Source: Pseudomonadota bacterium
GTDB lineage: Bacteria > Pseudomonadota > Gammaproteobacteria > Burkholderiales > Burkholderiaceae_C
Length of the DNA: 64,000 nt
Direction: 5' to 3'
Assembly (NCBI GenBank): GCA_023387335.1
Contig: JAEWIF010000044.1
Location: 7,617-71,616, forward strand
The position numbers and the translations under genes are program-made. The first letter of the stretch is position 1, and every line of letters starts with the position of its first letter. The notes beneath the pieces are model-generated. The model searched no databases. It had not been told where the DNA came from and saw only the letters and a program-made list of their open reading frames with translations. Below, in pieces: positions 55,351-62,792 of the stretch.

Positions 55351-56319
55351 TCACTCGGCCTTGATGCCCTGTTCGCGCACCACGCGCGTGAACAGCTTGA
55401 TCTCCTGCGACACCAGCTTGTCCAGCTCGGCACCCGGGCCGGCGACCACGTTGATGCCTTGCCCGTCCAGGCGCGTCTTCACCGCCGGGTCGGCCAGCGC
55501 CGCCGCGGTGGCGGCGTGCAGCTTGCCGATAACGGCGGCGGACGTGCCGGCCGGCACGAACATGCCCACCCAGGTGTCGGCCTCGTAGCCGGACACGGTC
55601 TCGCCCATGGTCTGCACGTTCGGCAGCAGCGAGGTGCGCTTCTGCGAGGTGATGGCGATGGCCTTGAGCTTGCCGGTCTTCAGGTGCGGAACGATGCCGC
55701 CCAGCGTGCCGAGCACGGCGGGCACCTGGTTGCCGATCACATCCGTCATCGCCGGGCCCGCGCCCTTGTAGCCGACGTGGGTCAGCGGATGCTTGCTCAT
55801 CGACTCCAGCACGGCGCCCGCGAAGTGGCCCGGCGAACCCACGCCGCCGGTGGCGTACTGGCGGAACTTGGGGTCTTTCGCGCCGAGCGCCAGCCACTCC
55901 GCGAGGTTGCTGGCCGGCACCGACGGATGCACGGCCAGCACCTGCGGCAGCTGGCCGACCAGCGTGACGCCTTTCAGGTCCTTCTCGGTGTCGAAGGGCA
56001 GCGAAGGCATCAGCGCCTGGTTGATGCTGTGAGACGAAACGGTGAAGAGCACCGTGTAGCCGTCGGCCGGCGACTTGGCGACGTAGCTGGTGGCGATGGT
56101 GCCGCCTGCACCCGGCCGGTTCTCCACGATCACCGACTGCCCGAGCTTCTCCGACAGCTTGTCGCTGATGGCGCGCGCGGCGGCGTCCGCGCCGCCGCCC
56201 GGCGCGAAGGTGACGACCAGCTTCACGGGCTGGCGCGCCGGGAATTCAGTCTGCGCGAAGGCCGGTACGGCGTGGGCCAGGCCCGCCAGCGCGAGCAGGG
56301 CGATGTTCAGGGATCTCAT
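55351..56319 (-). CDS. Bug/TctC-type tripartite tricarboxylate receptor
   Basis: The 322-residue precursor has a cleavable signal (LLALAGLAHAVPAFAQ) and the Bug fold: VVTFAPGGGADAAARAISDKLSEKLGQSVIVENRPGAGG, then YVAKSPADGYTVLF. Such receptors bind carboxylates, but many, like this one, have no TctA/TctB partner nearby. It stands downstream of a LysR regulator, a CoA-transferase and an enoyl-CoA hydratase, suggesting uptake of an organic acid. The palindrome at 56382-56397 may be its operator. Confidence 0.9.
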   Translation of the reverse strand: MRSLNIALLALAGLAHAVPAFAQTEFPARQPVKLVVTFAPGGGADAAARAISDKLSEKLGQSVIVENRPGAGGTIATSYVAKSPADGYTVLFTVSSHSINQALMPSLPFDTEKDLKGVTLVGQLPQVLAVHPSVPASNLAEWLALGAKDPKFRQYATGGVGSPGHFAGAVLESMSKHPLTHVGYKGAGPAMTDVIGNQVPAVLGTLGGIVPHLKTGKLKAIAITSQKRTSLLPNVQTMGETVSGYEADTWVGMFVPAGTSAAVIGKLHAATAAALADPAVKTRLDGQGINVVAGPGAELDKLVSQEIKLFTRVVREQGIKAE

Positions 56320-56374
56320 GCGGTGTCTCCATCGTTGTCCGCGGGACTATAGGAAGGCCCGCCGCGCCGCACCA

Positions 56375-57325
56375 CTACGAAATACCGCTATCGGTATCGT
56401 CCGCCGCGATGGCTGGCCGGTCCCAGTCGGCGGAAGCGACGAGTTCCTCGACGACTTCGCGCAGCACCTCGCGCACGCTCATCGCGGCGGGCGAGACGTA
56501 GGCCAGGCGCGAATGCGCCAGCGTCGCGCGGCGCACCAGGCGCGGCGTGATGAGCGTCGCCTGGAGCTCCTGCGCCGACGCCTGCGAGGCCAGCGCCGAG
56601 CGCGGCACGATGGTGCCCGCCGCGCCCTGGGCCACCATCAGCAGCAGCGTCTGGATCGAACTGGCCTGGGCCTTGACGACGGGCACCACGCCGGCTTCCG
56701 CGAACGCGCGGTCGACCAGGTGGCGCAGCGTGGTCGCGTGCGTGGTCAGCATCAGCGGCACACCGGCGAGCATCGGCAGTTGCACTTCGCCTGGCGGCAG
56801 CACCCGCGCGCGGCGCGGCTGCACGAAGTACAGCGACTCTTCCAGCAACGCCTCGCCGTGAACGCCGGGCAGGGCGCTGTCGTCCACCAGGACGCTCAGG
56901 TCCACGTGCTGGTTGATCAGGTGCGCCGCCAGGAACGAGCTCGGGCTCTCGTACACCTCCAGCACGATGCGCGGGAAGCGCCGCTCCAGCGCCGCCACCA
57001 GAGGACCGACGAGCACCAGCGCCAGGCTGCTGGGCAGGCCGAGCTTGACCGGGCCGCCGACCTCCTCGACCGAGTTCTTCACCACGTTGGGCGCGTCGTC
57101 GGCCAGCTTGAGCAGCTGCTTGGCGTGGCTGTACAGCGCCAGGCCCGCGGGCGTGGGCTTCACGCCGCGCACGCTGCGGTGCAGGAGCTGCACGTCCAGC
57201 TCCTGCTCGAGCTGGCCCATCTGCTGGCTGAGCGCCGGCTGCACCACGTGCACCAGCGACGCGGCCCGCGAGACCGAGCCCGAGTCCACCACCGCGACGA
57301 AATAACGCAGCTGCCGAAGTTCCAT
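56375..57325 (-). CDS. LysR-type transcriptional regulator
   Basis: The 316-residue regulator has the LysR winged helix at residues 1-60 (LRQLRYFVAVVDSGSVSRAASLVHVVQPALSQQMGQLEQEL) and an effector domain from about 90 on (PVKLGLPSSLALVLVGPLV). It resembles the Nac/CynR-like group that often flanks Bug receptors. It probably controls the adjacent receptor and the CoA-activation genes; the inducer is unknown. Confidence 0.9.
   Translation of the reverse strand: MELRQLRYFVAVVDSGSVSRAASLVHVVQPALSQQMGQLEQELDVQLLHRSVRGVKPTPAGLALYSHAKQLLKLADDAPNVVKNSVEEVGGPVKLGLPSSLALVLVGPLVAALERRFPRIVLEVYESPSSFLAAHLINQHVDLSVLVDDSALPGVHGEALLEESLYFVQPRRARVLPPGEVQLPMLAGVPLMLTTHATTLRHLVDRAFAEAGVVPVVKAQASSIQTLLLMVAQGAAGTIVPRSALASQASAQELQATLITPRLVRRATLAHSRLAYVSPAAMSVREVLREVVEELVASADWDRPAIAADDTDSGIS
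56382..56397. promoter_or_regulatory. Perfect palindrome near the TctC-receptor promoter
   Basis: ATACCG-CTAT-CGGTAT is a perfect inverted repeat inside the last codons of the LysR gene, 63-78 bases before the receptor start. LysR sites are usually T-N11-A; this is one base longer, so assignment is tentative. Confidence 0.35.
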
Positions 57326-57371
57326 TGCTGTTGGCCGCGGGCGGCGGCTCGGTGGCAGCAGCGGCGCGAAG

Positions 57372-58592
57372 CTAGCGCGTGGCCGCTTCGCCGTGCTGGA
57401 TGACCACGCCCGCGCTCACCCATTCCTTGATCTGGCCGGGAGAGTAGCCGAACTCGGACAGCACCTCGCGCGTGTGCTGGCCGAACAGGGGCGGCGCCAT
57501 GCGGATGCTGCCGTCGCGCAGGCCGTCCATGCGGATCGGGTTGCCGACCTGCTCCACGTTGCCCAGCGTCGGATGCTCGAACTGCTCCACCAGGCCGGTG
57601 TGGCGCACCTGCGGCTCGTCGAAGGCGTCGGCCAGGTTGTTGATCGGGCCCGCGGGGATGCCGACGTCCACCATGCGCTGGGTCCAGTACGCGCGGTCCT
57701 GATCGCGCAGGCGCTCCTCGATCAGGCCCTTGAGCTCGGTGCGGTGCTTCACGCGGTCGGCGTTGGTGAGGAAGCGCGAATCGGCGACGAGTTCGTCCAG
57801 GCCGATCATCCGCGCGAGCTTCACCCACTGGTCCTGCGTGGCCGCGCCCACGGTCAGCGGACCGTCCTTCGCCTCGAACACGCCGTAGGGCGCGATGACC
57901 GGGTGCACGTTGCCCGCGGGGCCGGGCACCTCGCCCAGCGAGAGGTAGCGCTGGCCCTGCACGCTGAGCAGGCCCATGAGGCTGGCCAGCAGCGAGGTCT
58001 CGACCTTCTGGCCGCGGCCGCTGCCGTGGCGCTGGATCACGGCGCCGAGGATCGCGAGCGCGGTCCACATCCCGGAGGTGAGGTCGCCGATCGCGACGCC
58101 CACGCGCTGCGGACCCGAGTCGGGCGTGCCGGTGAAGCTCATGAAACCCGAGAAGCCCTGCGCCACCTGGTCGAAGCCGGGCCAGCTGGCCTTCGGGCCT
58201 TCGCTGCCGAAGCCGGTGATGGTGCCCATGATCAGGCCCGGGTTCACCGCCTGCAGCGATTCCAGCGAGAGGCCCATCTGGTCCATCACGCCGGGCCGGA
58301 AGTTCTCGACCAGGATGTCCACCCGGCCGGCCATGTCCTTGAGGATGCGCAGGCCGTCTTGGCTGCGGAAATTCACCGCGATGCTCTTCTTGTTGCGGTT
58401 GCCGCACAGGTAGTACACGCTGGTGTCGCCCGCGAACGGGCCCCACTCGCGCACCATGTCGCCGCCCGGGGCCGGCTCGACCTTGATGACCTCGGCGCCG
58501 AGGTCGCCGAGGATCATGGCGCAGAACGGGCCGGACAGCGCGCGGGAGAGGTCCAGCACGCGCAGGCCGGACAGGGGCAGGGAATGGCTCAT
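57372..58592 (-). CDS. CaiB/BaiF family CoA-transferase
   Basis: The 406-residue class III CoA-transferase starts MSHSLPLSGLRVLDLSRALSGPFCAMILGDLGAEVIKVE and contains YYLCGNRNKKSIAVNF and the catalytic aspartate region VEVGVAIGDLTSG-like (RVGVAIGDLTSGMWTALAIL near residue 165). It moves CoA between carboxylates. It is followed by the LysR gene and preceded by enoyl-CoA hydratase, so a short acid-degradation unit is likely; the substrate is unknown. Confidence 0.9.
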   Translation of the reverse strand: MSHSLPLSGLRVLDLSRALSGPFCAMILGDLGAEVIKVEPAPGGDMVREWGPFAGDTSVYYLCGNRNKKSIAVNFRSQDGLRILKDMAGRVDILVENFRPGVMDQMGLSLESLQAVNPGLIMGTITGFGSEGPKASWPGFDQVAQGFSGFMSFTGTPDSGPQRVGVAIGDLTSGMWTALAILGAVIQRHGSGRGQKVETSLLASLMGLLSVQGQRYLSLGEVPGPAGNVHPVIAPYGVFEAKDGPLTVGAATQDQWVKLARMIGLDELVADSRFLTNADRVKHRTELKGLIEERLRDQDRAYWTQRMVDVGIPAGPINNLADAFDEPQVRHTGLVEQFEHPTLGNVEQVGNPIRMDGLRDGSIRMAPPLFGQHTREVLSEFGYSPGQIKEWVSAGVVIQHGEAATR

Positions 58593-58626
58593 GGATTCGG
58601 TCGGGAAACGGGAGGAGGGCGCCGGC

Positions 58627-59427
58627 TCAGCGGCCGCTGAACACCGGAGTGGTCTTGTCGCGGAACGCCTGGATGCCGGCCTTGTAGTCCTCGGTGTCGG
58701 CGAAGGCGTAGCTGGCCAGGCGCTCCTCGCGCGTGAGCGGCCGGCCGGCCATCAGGCGGCGCAGCTGCTGCTTGTTGGCGCGCGCGGCCAGCGGCGCGCC
58801 GCGCGCGATGCGCCGCACGCACGCGAACGCCGTCTCGGCCACCGCGCCGTCGTCCACGACACGCGTGAGCAGGCCCTTGGCGAAGGCTTCCTTCGCCGAC
58901 AGGATCGCGCCTTCGAAGACCAGCTCCGCCGTGACGGCCGGGCCGGCCAGGCGGAACAGCCATTGCATCTCATGCGGCGCGAGCGGGAAGCCGAGGATGT
59001 TCACCGGGATGCCCAGCTGCGCGCCGAGCCCGGCGATGCGGATGTCGCACACCGAGGCGATCTCCAGGCCGCCTCCCACGCAGGCGCCTTCGATCAGCGC
59101 CACCACCGGCACCGGGCATTCGTCGATGGCGGACAGCGCGCCGTAGACGACGGTCTCGTGGAAATGCGCCACCTGTTCGCGCGTGCTGCGCACCGTCTCG
59201 AACTCGGTGATGTCCGCGCCGGCGGCGAAGCCTTCGCCGGCCTCGCCGCGGATCACGACGCAGCGCAGATCGGGGTCGGCGTTCAGTTCCCGGAAGGCCT
59301 GCTCCAGGGCCTGCCACATGGCGACGTTCAGCGCGTTGCGCTTGCCGGGGTTGGCGATGGTGATCGTGGCGACGCCGTCGTCGCTCTGCACCTGGATGCC
59401 GGCGCGCGGTCCGTTCTCAGCTTGCAT
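58627..59427 (-). CDS. Enoyl-CoA hydratase/isomerase family protein
   Basis: A 266-residue crotonase-fold protein. The oxyanion-hole segments are RGEAGEGFAAGADITEF near residue 60 and VALIEGACVGGGLEIASVCDIRIAG near 108. The position equal to Glu164 of rat crotonase lies in FPLAPHEMQWLFRLAG; since the sequence departs from strict hydratases, isomerase or decarboxylase activity cannot be excluded. It lies 34 bases before the CoA-transferase gene. Confidence 0.88.
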   Translation of the reverse strand: MQAENGPRAGIQVQSDDGVATITIANPGKRNALNVAMWQALEQAFRELNADPDLRCVVIRGEAGEGFAAGADITEFETVRSTREQVAHFHETVVYGALSAIDECPVPVVALIEGACVGGGLEIASVCDIRIAGLGAQLGIPVNILGFPLAPHEMQWLFRLAGPAVTAELVFEGAILSAKEAFAKGLLTRVVDDGAVAETAFACVRRIARGAPLAARANKQQLRRLMAGRPLTREERLASYAFADTEDYKAGIQAFRDKTTPVFSGR

Positions 59428-59502
59428 CGGGGCATGGTAGCCCGGGGATCCGCGGCGGAAAACTACGGATGCGCGATGCTGGTATCGGGCAAACCGATGG
59501 CC

Positions 59503-60774
59503 TCAGGCCAGCGCGTCGGCCCAGATGTTGCGCGCCCAGCTCCAGGCGTAGACGCCTTCCAGCTCGGTGGCATCGGGCGACAGGCCGCCCGAGCCCGGCA
59601 CCACGCGCCAGGTCTTCTCCGCCGGGGCGTACTCGTGCACGCTGGCCACGTGCATCACGCGCTTGTCGTCCACGAAGCTGTAGCAGGTGTTGGTGAGCAT
59701 CGGCGCGGCCGGCACTTCCCAGCCCATCAGTCGGGCCACGATCGCGGCGGCCGCCACCTTGGCGTGGTTGTTCGCCATGTGCGCGCTCTTGGGCATGCCC
59801 GAGGCCGCGAGGATGGAATCGCCGACCACGTGCACGTCCTTCGCCGCGGTGGATTCGAAGGTCTGGTAGTCCACGCCGCACCAGCGGTTGGACGCCTGGT
59901 TGGCCAGGCCCGACTGCACGGCGACCAGGCCCGCGCGCATCGGCGGCAGCACGTTCATCACGTCGGCGCGCACGTCGTCCTGCAGGTCGAACCTGATCTT
60001 CTTGTTCGCCACGTCCACGCCCAGCGCCTTGTGGCTGGCGCGGTATTCGACGATTCCCGGGTACAGGTCGGCCCAGGCCTTCCTGAACAGCGCGGGCTTG
60101 GATGTGATGTCCGGGTTGGCGTCCAGCACCAGCACCTTGCTGCGCGGCTTGGCGTTCCTGAAATGGAACGCGACCTGGCAGGCCCGCTCGTACGGGCCGG
60201 GCGGGCAGCGGTAGGGCTGCTCGGGGATGGCGATGGCGTACACGCCGCCATCGGGCATGGCCTCGAGCTGGCGGCGCAGGGCCACGGTCTCGGGGCCGGC
60301 CTTCCAGGCCTGCAGCACGGCGCCCGAGGCCTGCGCCGCGGCCAGGCCTTCGATGCGATCCAGCTGCAGGTCGACGCCGGACGAGACCACCAGCTTGTCG
60401 TAGCGGATCTGCCGGCCGCCCGCGAGCGTCACCGTCTTGCCCGTGGTGTCGATGGAGCGCACCGAGTCGCGCACCAGCGTGACCCCATGGCGCGTCGCCA
60501 GGCCGGACAGCGGCGTGGTGATCTGCTGCATCGTCGCGCTGCCGCCCAGCACCAGGTTGGACAGCGGGCAGGAGATGAAATCGGCCTGCGGCTCGAGCAG
60601 CGTGACGTCCACCTTGCGGTCGGAGAACAGCCGCACGTAGCGGGCCGCGGTGGCGCCGCCGTAGCCGCCGCCGACCACCACCACCTGCGGCCGCGAGCCG
60701 ACGACGTTCGCGCAACCGGCCAGCGCGGCGACGCCCGCGGCGCCGGACATCTTCAGAATCGTTCGACGTTGCAT
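59503..60774 (-). CDS. fccB: Flavocytochrome c sulfide dehydrogenase-like flavoprotein
   Basis: A 423-residue FCSD-type flavoprotein. It starts with a Tat/lipobox-like leader (MQRRTILKMSGAAGVAALAGC), then the FAD fold VVVVGGGYGGATAARYVRLF. The family cysteines lie in DFISCPLSNLVLGG and YRCPPGPYERAC, and the C-terminal FAD loop is DVHVVGDSILAASGMPKSAHMANN. It should oxidise a sulfur compound and pass electrons to the cytochrome encoded 11 bases upstream. Whether the substrate is sulfide is not shown. Confidence 0.87.
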   Translation of the reverse strand: MQRRTILKMSGAAGVAALAGCANVVGSRPQVVVVGGGYGGATAARYVRLFSDRKVDVTLLEPQADFISCPLSNLVLGGSATMQQITTPLSGLATRHGVTLVRDSVRSIDTTGKTVTLAGGRQIRYDKLVVSSGVDLQLDRIEGLAAAQASGAVLQAWKAGPETVALRRQLEAMPDGGVYAIAIPEQPYRCPPGPYERACQVAFHFRNAKPRSKVLVLDANPDITSKPALFRKAWADLYPGIVEYRASHKALGVDVANKKIRFDLQDDVRADVMNVLPPMRAGLVAVQSGLANQASNRWCGVDYQTFESTAAKDVHVVGDSILAASGMPKSAHMANNHAKVAAAAIVARLMGWEVPAAPMLTNTCYSFVDDKRVMHVASVHEYAPAEKTWRVVPGSGGLSPDATELEGVYAWSWARNIWADALA

Positions 60775-60785
60775 GCGGGTCTCCC

Positions 60786-61103
60786 TCACTTGGGTTGGCG
60801 CGAGAAATAGGTGGCGATCTGTTCCAGCTGGGCGTCGCTGTAGCCCTTGGTGAGCTGGTGCATGATCGTCGCGGGCCTGGCGCCCGAGCGGAAGGCGCGC
60901 AGCTGCTCCAGCATCGCGTCCCTGTTCATGCCGGCCAGCGGGGGCAGGGCATTGCCGACGGTGCGGCCCTGGGTGCCGTGGCAGTTGGCGCACGTCGCGG
61001 CCAGGCCGGCGGCCTGCAGGGTCTGGGCGTCCTGGGCCTGGACGGGGAAGGCCAGTGCCGCGACGACGGCGGCGATGGTGGCGGCGAGCCTGCGCAGTTT
61101 CAT
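60786..61103 (-). CDS. Single-heme cytochrome c (partner of FccB-like protein)
   Basis: The 105-residue precursor has a signal peptide (KLRRLAATIAAVVAALAFPVQAQ) and one heme site CANCH near residue 38, with the likely axial methionine in LAGMNRDAM. The start is ATG at 61103, with GGAG five bases before. It is the first gene of the pair and should be the periplasmic electron acceptor for the flavoprotein. Confidence 0.87.
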   Translation of the reverse strand: MKLRRLAATIAAVVAALAFPVQAQDAQTLQAAGLAATCANCHGTQGRTVGNALPPLAGMNRDAMLEQLRAFRSGARPATIMHQLTKGYSDAQLEQIATYFSRQPK

Positions 61104-61283
61104 GGGCACTCCATGTACGGATGGGCGGCGCGACTATAGGTCGGCGCACCGTGAGCGTGCAACTTCGCCTCGGCTGTCACCCGGAAGTTCACGGGAGACC
61201 TCGTTGCGCAGCAGCTCTTTACAAAGCTGACGTACGCCGGATGCACGAGCGTGGAACACTGCCGCACATCAGGGGAGATTGCC

Positions 61284-61733
61284 ATGTCGCCGATCTTCAC
61301 GCCGGTGATGGGATGGGTGGCCGCAGCCGGCGCGGCCTTCGCACTCGCGGTCGCCATGCCGCACGAAAGCGCGGTCCTGGGCAAGGTGCCCAGCATCCTG
61401 GCCAAGCGCCTGGACCACACGCCCGTGCAGCTGCCGCAGGAGCTGTCGGGCCGCACGCTGGCCCTGGTCGTGTTCCAGGGCCACCAGCGCGAGGAGGCCC
61501 ACAGCTGGATCGACGGGCTGCAGCTGCGCAACGATGCCTCGATCAAGTGGATCAAGGTGCCGGTGCACAACGACCGCGACGCCTTCGCGCGCGCCGCCGG
61601 CCTGGCCGGCACCGACCACGCGTCGGTGCTGGTGCTGGATCGCCACGGCAACGTGCTGGCCCGCGCGCAGGGCCCGTTCGATCGCGACAAGGCGCAGGCC
61701 TTGCGCGAGACGCTGCTGGCGCAGAACGACTGA
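61284..61733 (+). CDS. Hypothetical membrane-anchored protein, 149 aa
   Basis: AGGGGAG six bases before the ATG supports the start. Residues ~5-27 are a hydrophobic anchor (VMGWVAAAGAAFALAVAM). The remainder has a thioredoxin-like strand pattern (GRTLALVVFQGHQREEAHSW; HASVLVLDRHGNVLARAQGPFD) but no CxxC. I do not recognise the family. It is divergent from the cytochrome gene and converges on the lipocalin-like gene. Confidence 0.65.
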   Translation: MSPIFTPVMGWVAAAGAAFALAVAMPHESAVLGKVPSILAKRLDHTPVQLPQELSGRTLALVVFQGHQREEAHSWIDGLQLRNDASIKWIKVPVHNDRDAFARAAGLAGTDHASVLVLDRHGNVLARAQGPFDRDKAQALRETLLAQND

Positions 61734-61742
61734 CGCGGCCGG

Positions 61743-62792
61743 CTACAGCCGCAGCCGCTGCGCGTAGCCGGTCATCTCCAGGTAGCCGCGGCCCACGCGG
61801 CGGCCGTTGCTGTCCAGCAAATCGGACAGCCCTTCCCAGTACACCGCGCCGGTCGATTGCCGGCTGTCGAGTTCCTGCGCGTCGATGACCGCGCGCACGG
61901 TGTAGATGTCCGCCGGCGTCTGCACCATCCATTCCACCGGATAGCTCGCGCCCGAGCGCGGACTGCTCCAGCGACGCTGCGGGCTGAAGCGGTTCTCGCC
62001 GCGCGAAGCGATGTAGGTCGTGCCGTTCGCCGCGCGGAACGAACCGCCGTCCCACAGGGCCGAGCCATCCTTGCGACGCAGCTGGAAGGCGGTGAGCGCG
62101 CCGCCGTCGTCGAGGTTCATGCCGATCCAGTCCCAGCCCACCGCGTCCGGGTGCATCAGCGCCTCGCTCCACTCGTGGTCCAGCCAGGCCTTGCCGCGCA
62201 CCTCGAAGGCGCGGCCCTGCAGGCGGATCGTCCCGGTCGCGCCGAGTTGCGGCACGCTGTAGTAGTAGCTGGCCTGCTCGGCCTGCGGCCCCTTGCGCGA
62301 GAGCCCTTGCGCGCCTTGCAGCAGCGGCGGCTGCGACGGTTCGAAGCGCAGGTCGAGCCCGAAGCCGTCGGCCGGCAGCTGCGCGACGTAGCGGCCGTCG
62401 GCCCGGCGCTCCAGCTGCCAGTCGCGCAGACGCACGCGCGTGTCGCCTTCCCCGGCCTGCGCCACGCCGAAGCCCTGGCGCGCGATGCGCTGGTCGTGCC
62501 AGAGGCGCCGGCCCTGCACGTCGGTGAGGGCCGCGTGCGCGAATACCAGTTGCTTCGCGGCGAACTTCGAGTCCATCGCCTGCGTGGCATCGACGCGCGA
62601 GCGGAAGAAGGTGAGCTGGAAGCCGAACTCGCGTCCCTCGCTGCCGGCGAAGCCGGTGATGTACCACCACTCGGTGCGCAGGTCGGGATGCGCGCCGTGG
62701 TCGCGCGGGAATTGCAGGGTGCGCGGCGGCAGCGCGTGCGCGGCGGGCCAGGCCAGGGCGGGCAGGGTGGCGATCAGCTCGCGGCGGCGCAT
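61743..62792 (-). CDS. AttH-type lipocalin-fold (carotenoid hydratase-like) protein
   Basis: The 349-residue precursor has a signal (RRRELIATLPALAWPAAHA) and the AttH/CrtC family features FPRDHGAHPDLRTEWWYITG, FGFQLTFFRSR and the block GKAWLDHEWSEALMHPDAVGWDWIGMNLDDG. Genes of this type commonly follow an FtsX-type permease. The ATG overlaps the permease stop (TGATG), and AAGGAGG precedes it. The function may be hydrolase or lipid binding; it is not established. Confidence 0.86.
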   Translation of the reverse strand: MRRRELIATLPALAWPAAHALPPRTLQFPRDHGAHPDLRTEWWYITGFAGSEGREFGFQLTFFRSRVDATQAMDSKFAAKQLVFAHAALTDVQGRRLWHDQRIARQGFGVAQAGEGDTRVRLRDWQLERRADGRYVAQLPADGFGLDLRFEPSQPPLLQGAQGLSRKGPQAEQASYYYSVPQLGATGTIRLQGRAFEVRGKAWLDHEWSEALMHPDAVGWDWIGMNLDDGGALTAFQLRRKDGSALWDGGSFRAANGTTYIASRGENRFSPQRRWSSPRSGASYPVEWMVQTPADIYTVRAVIDAQELDSRQSTGAVYWEGLSDLLDSNGRRVGRGYLEMTGYAQRLRL

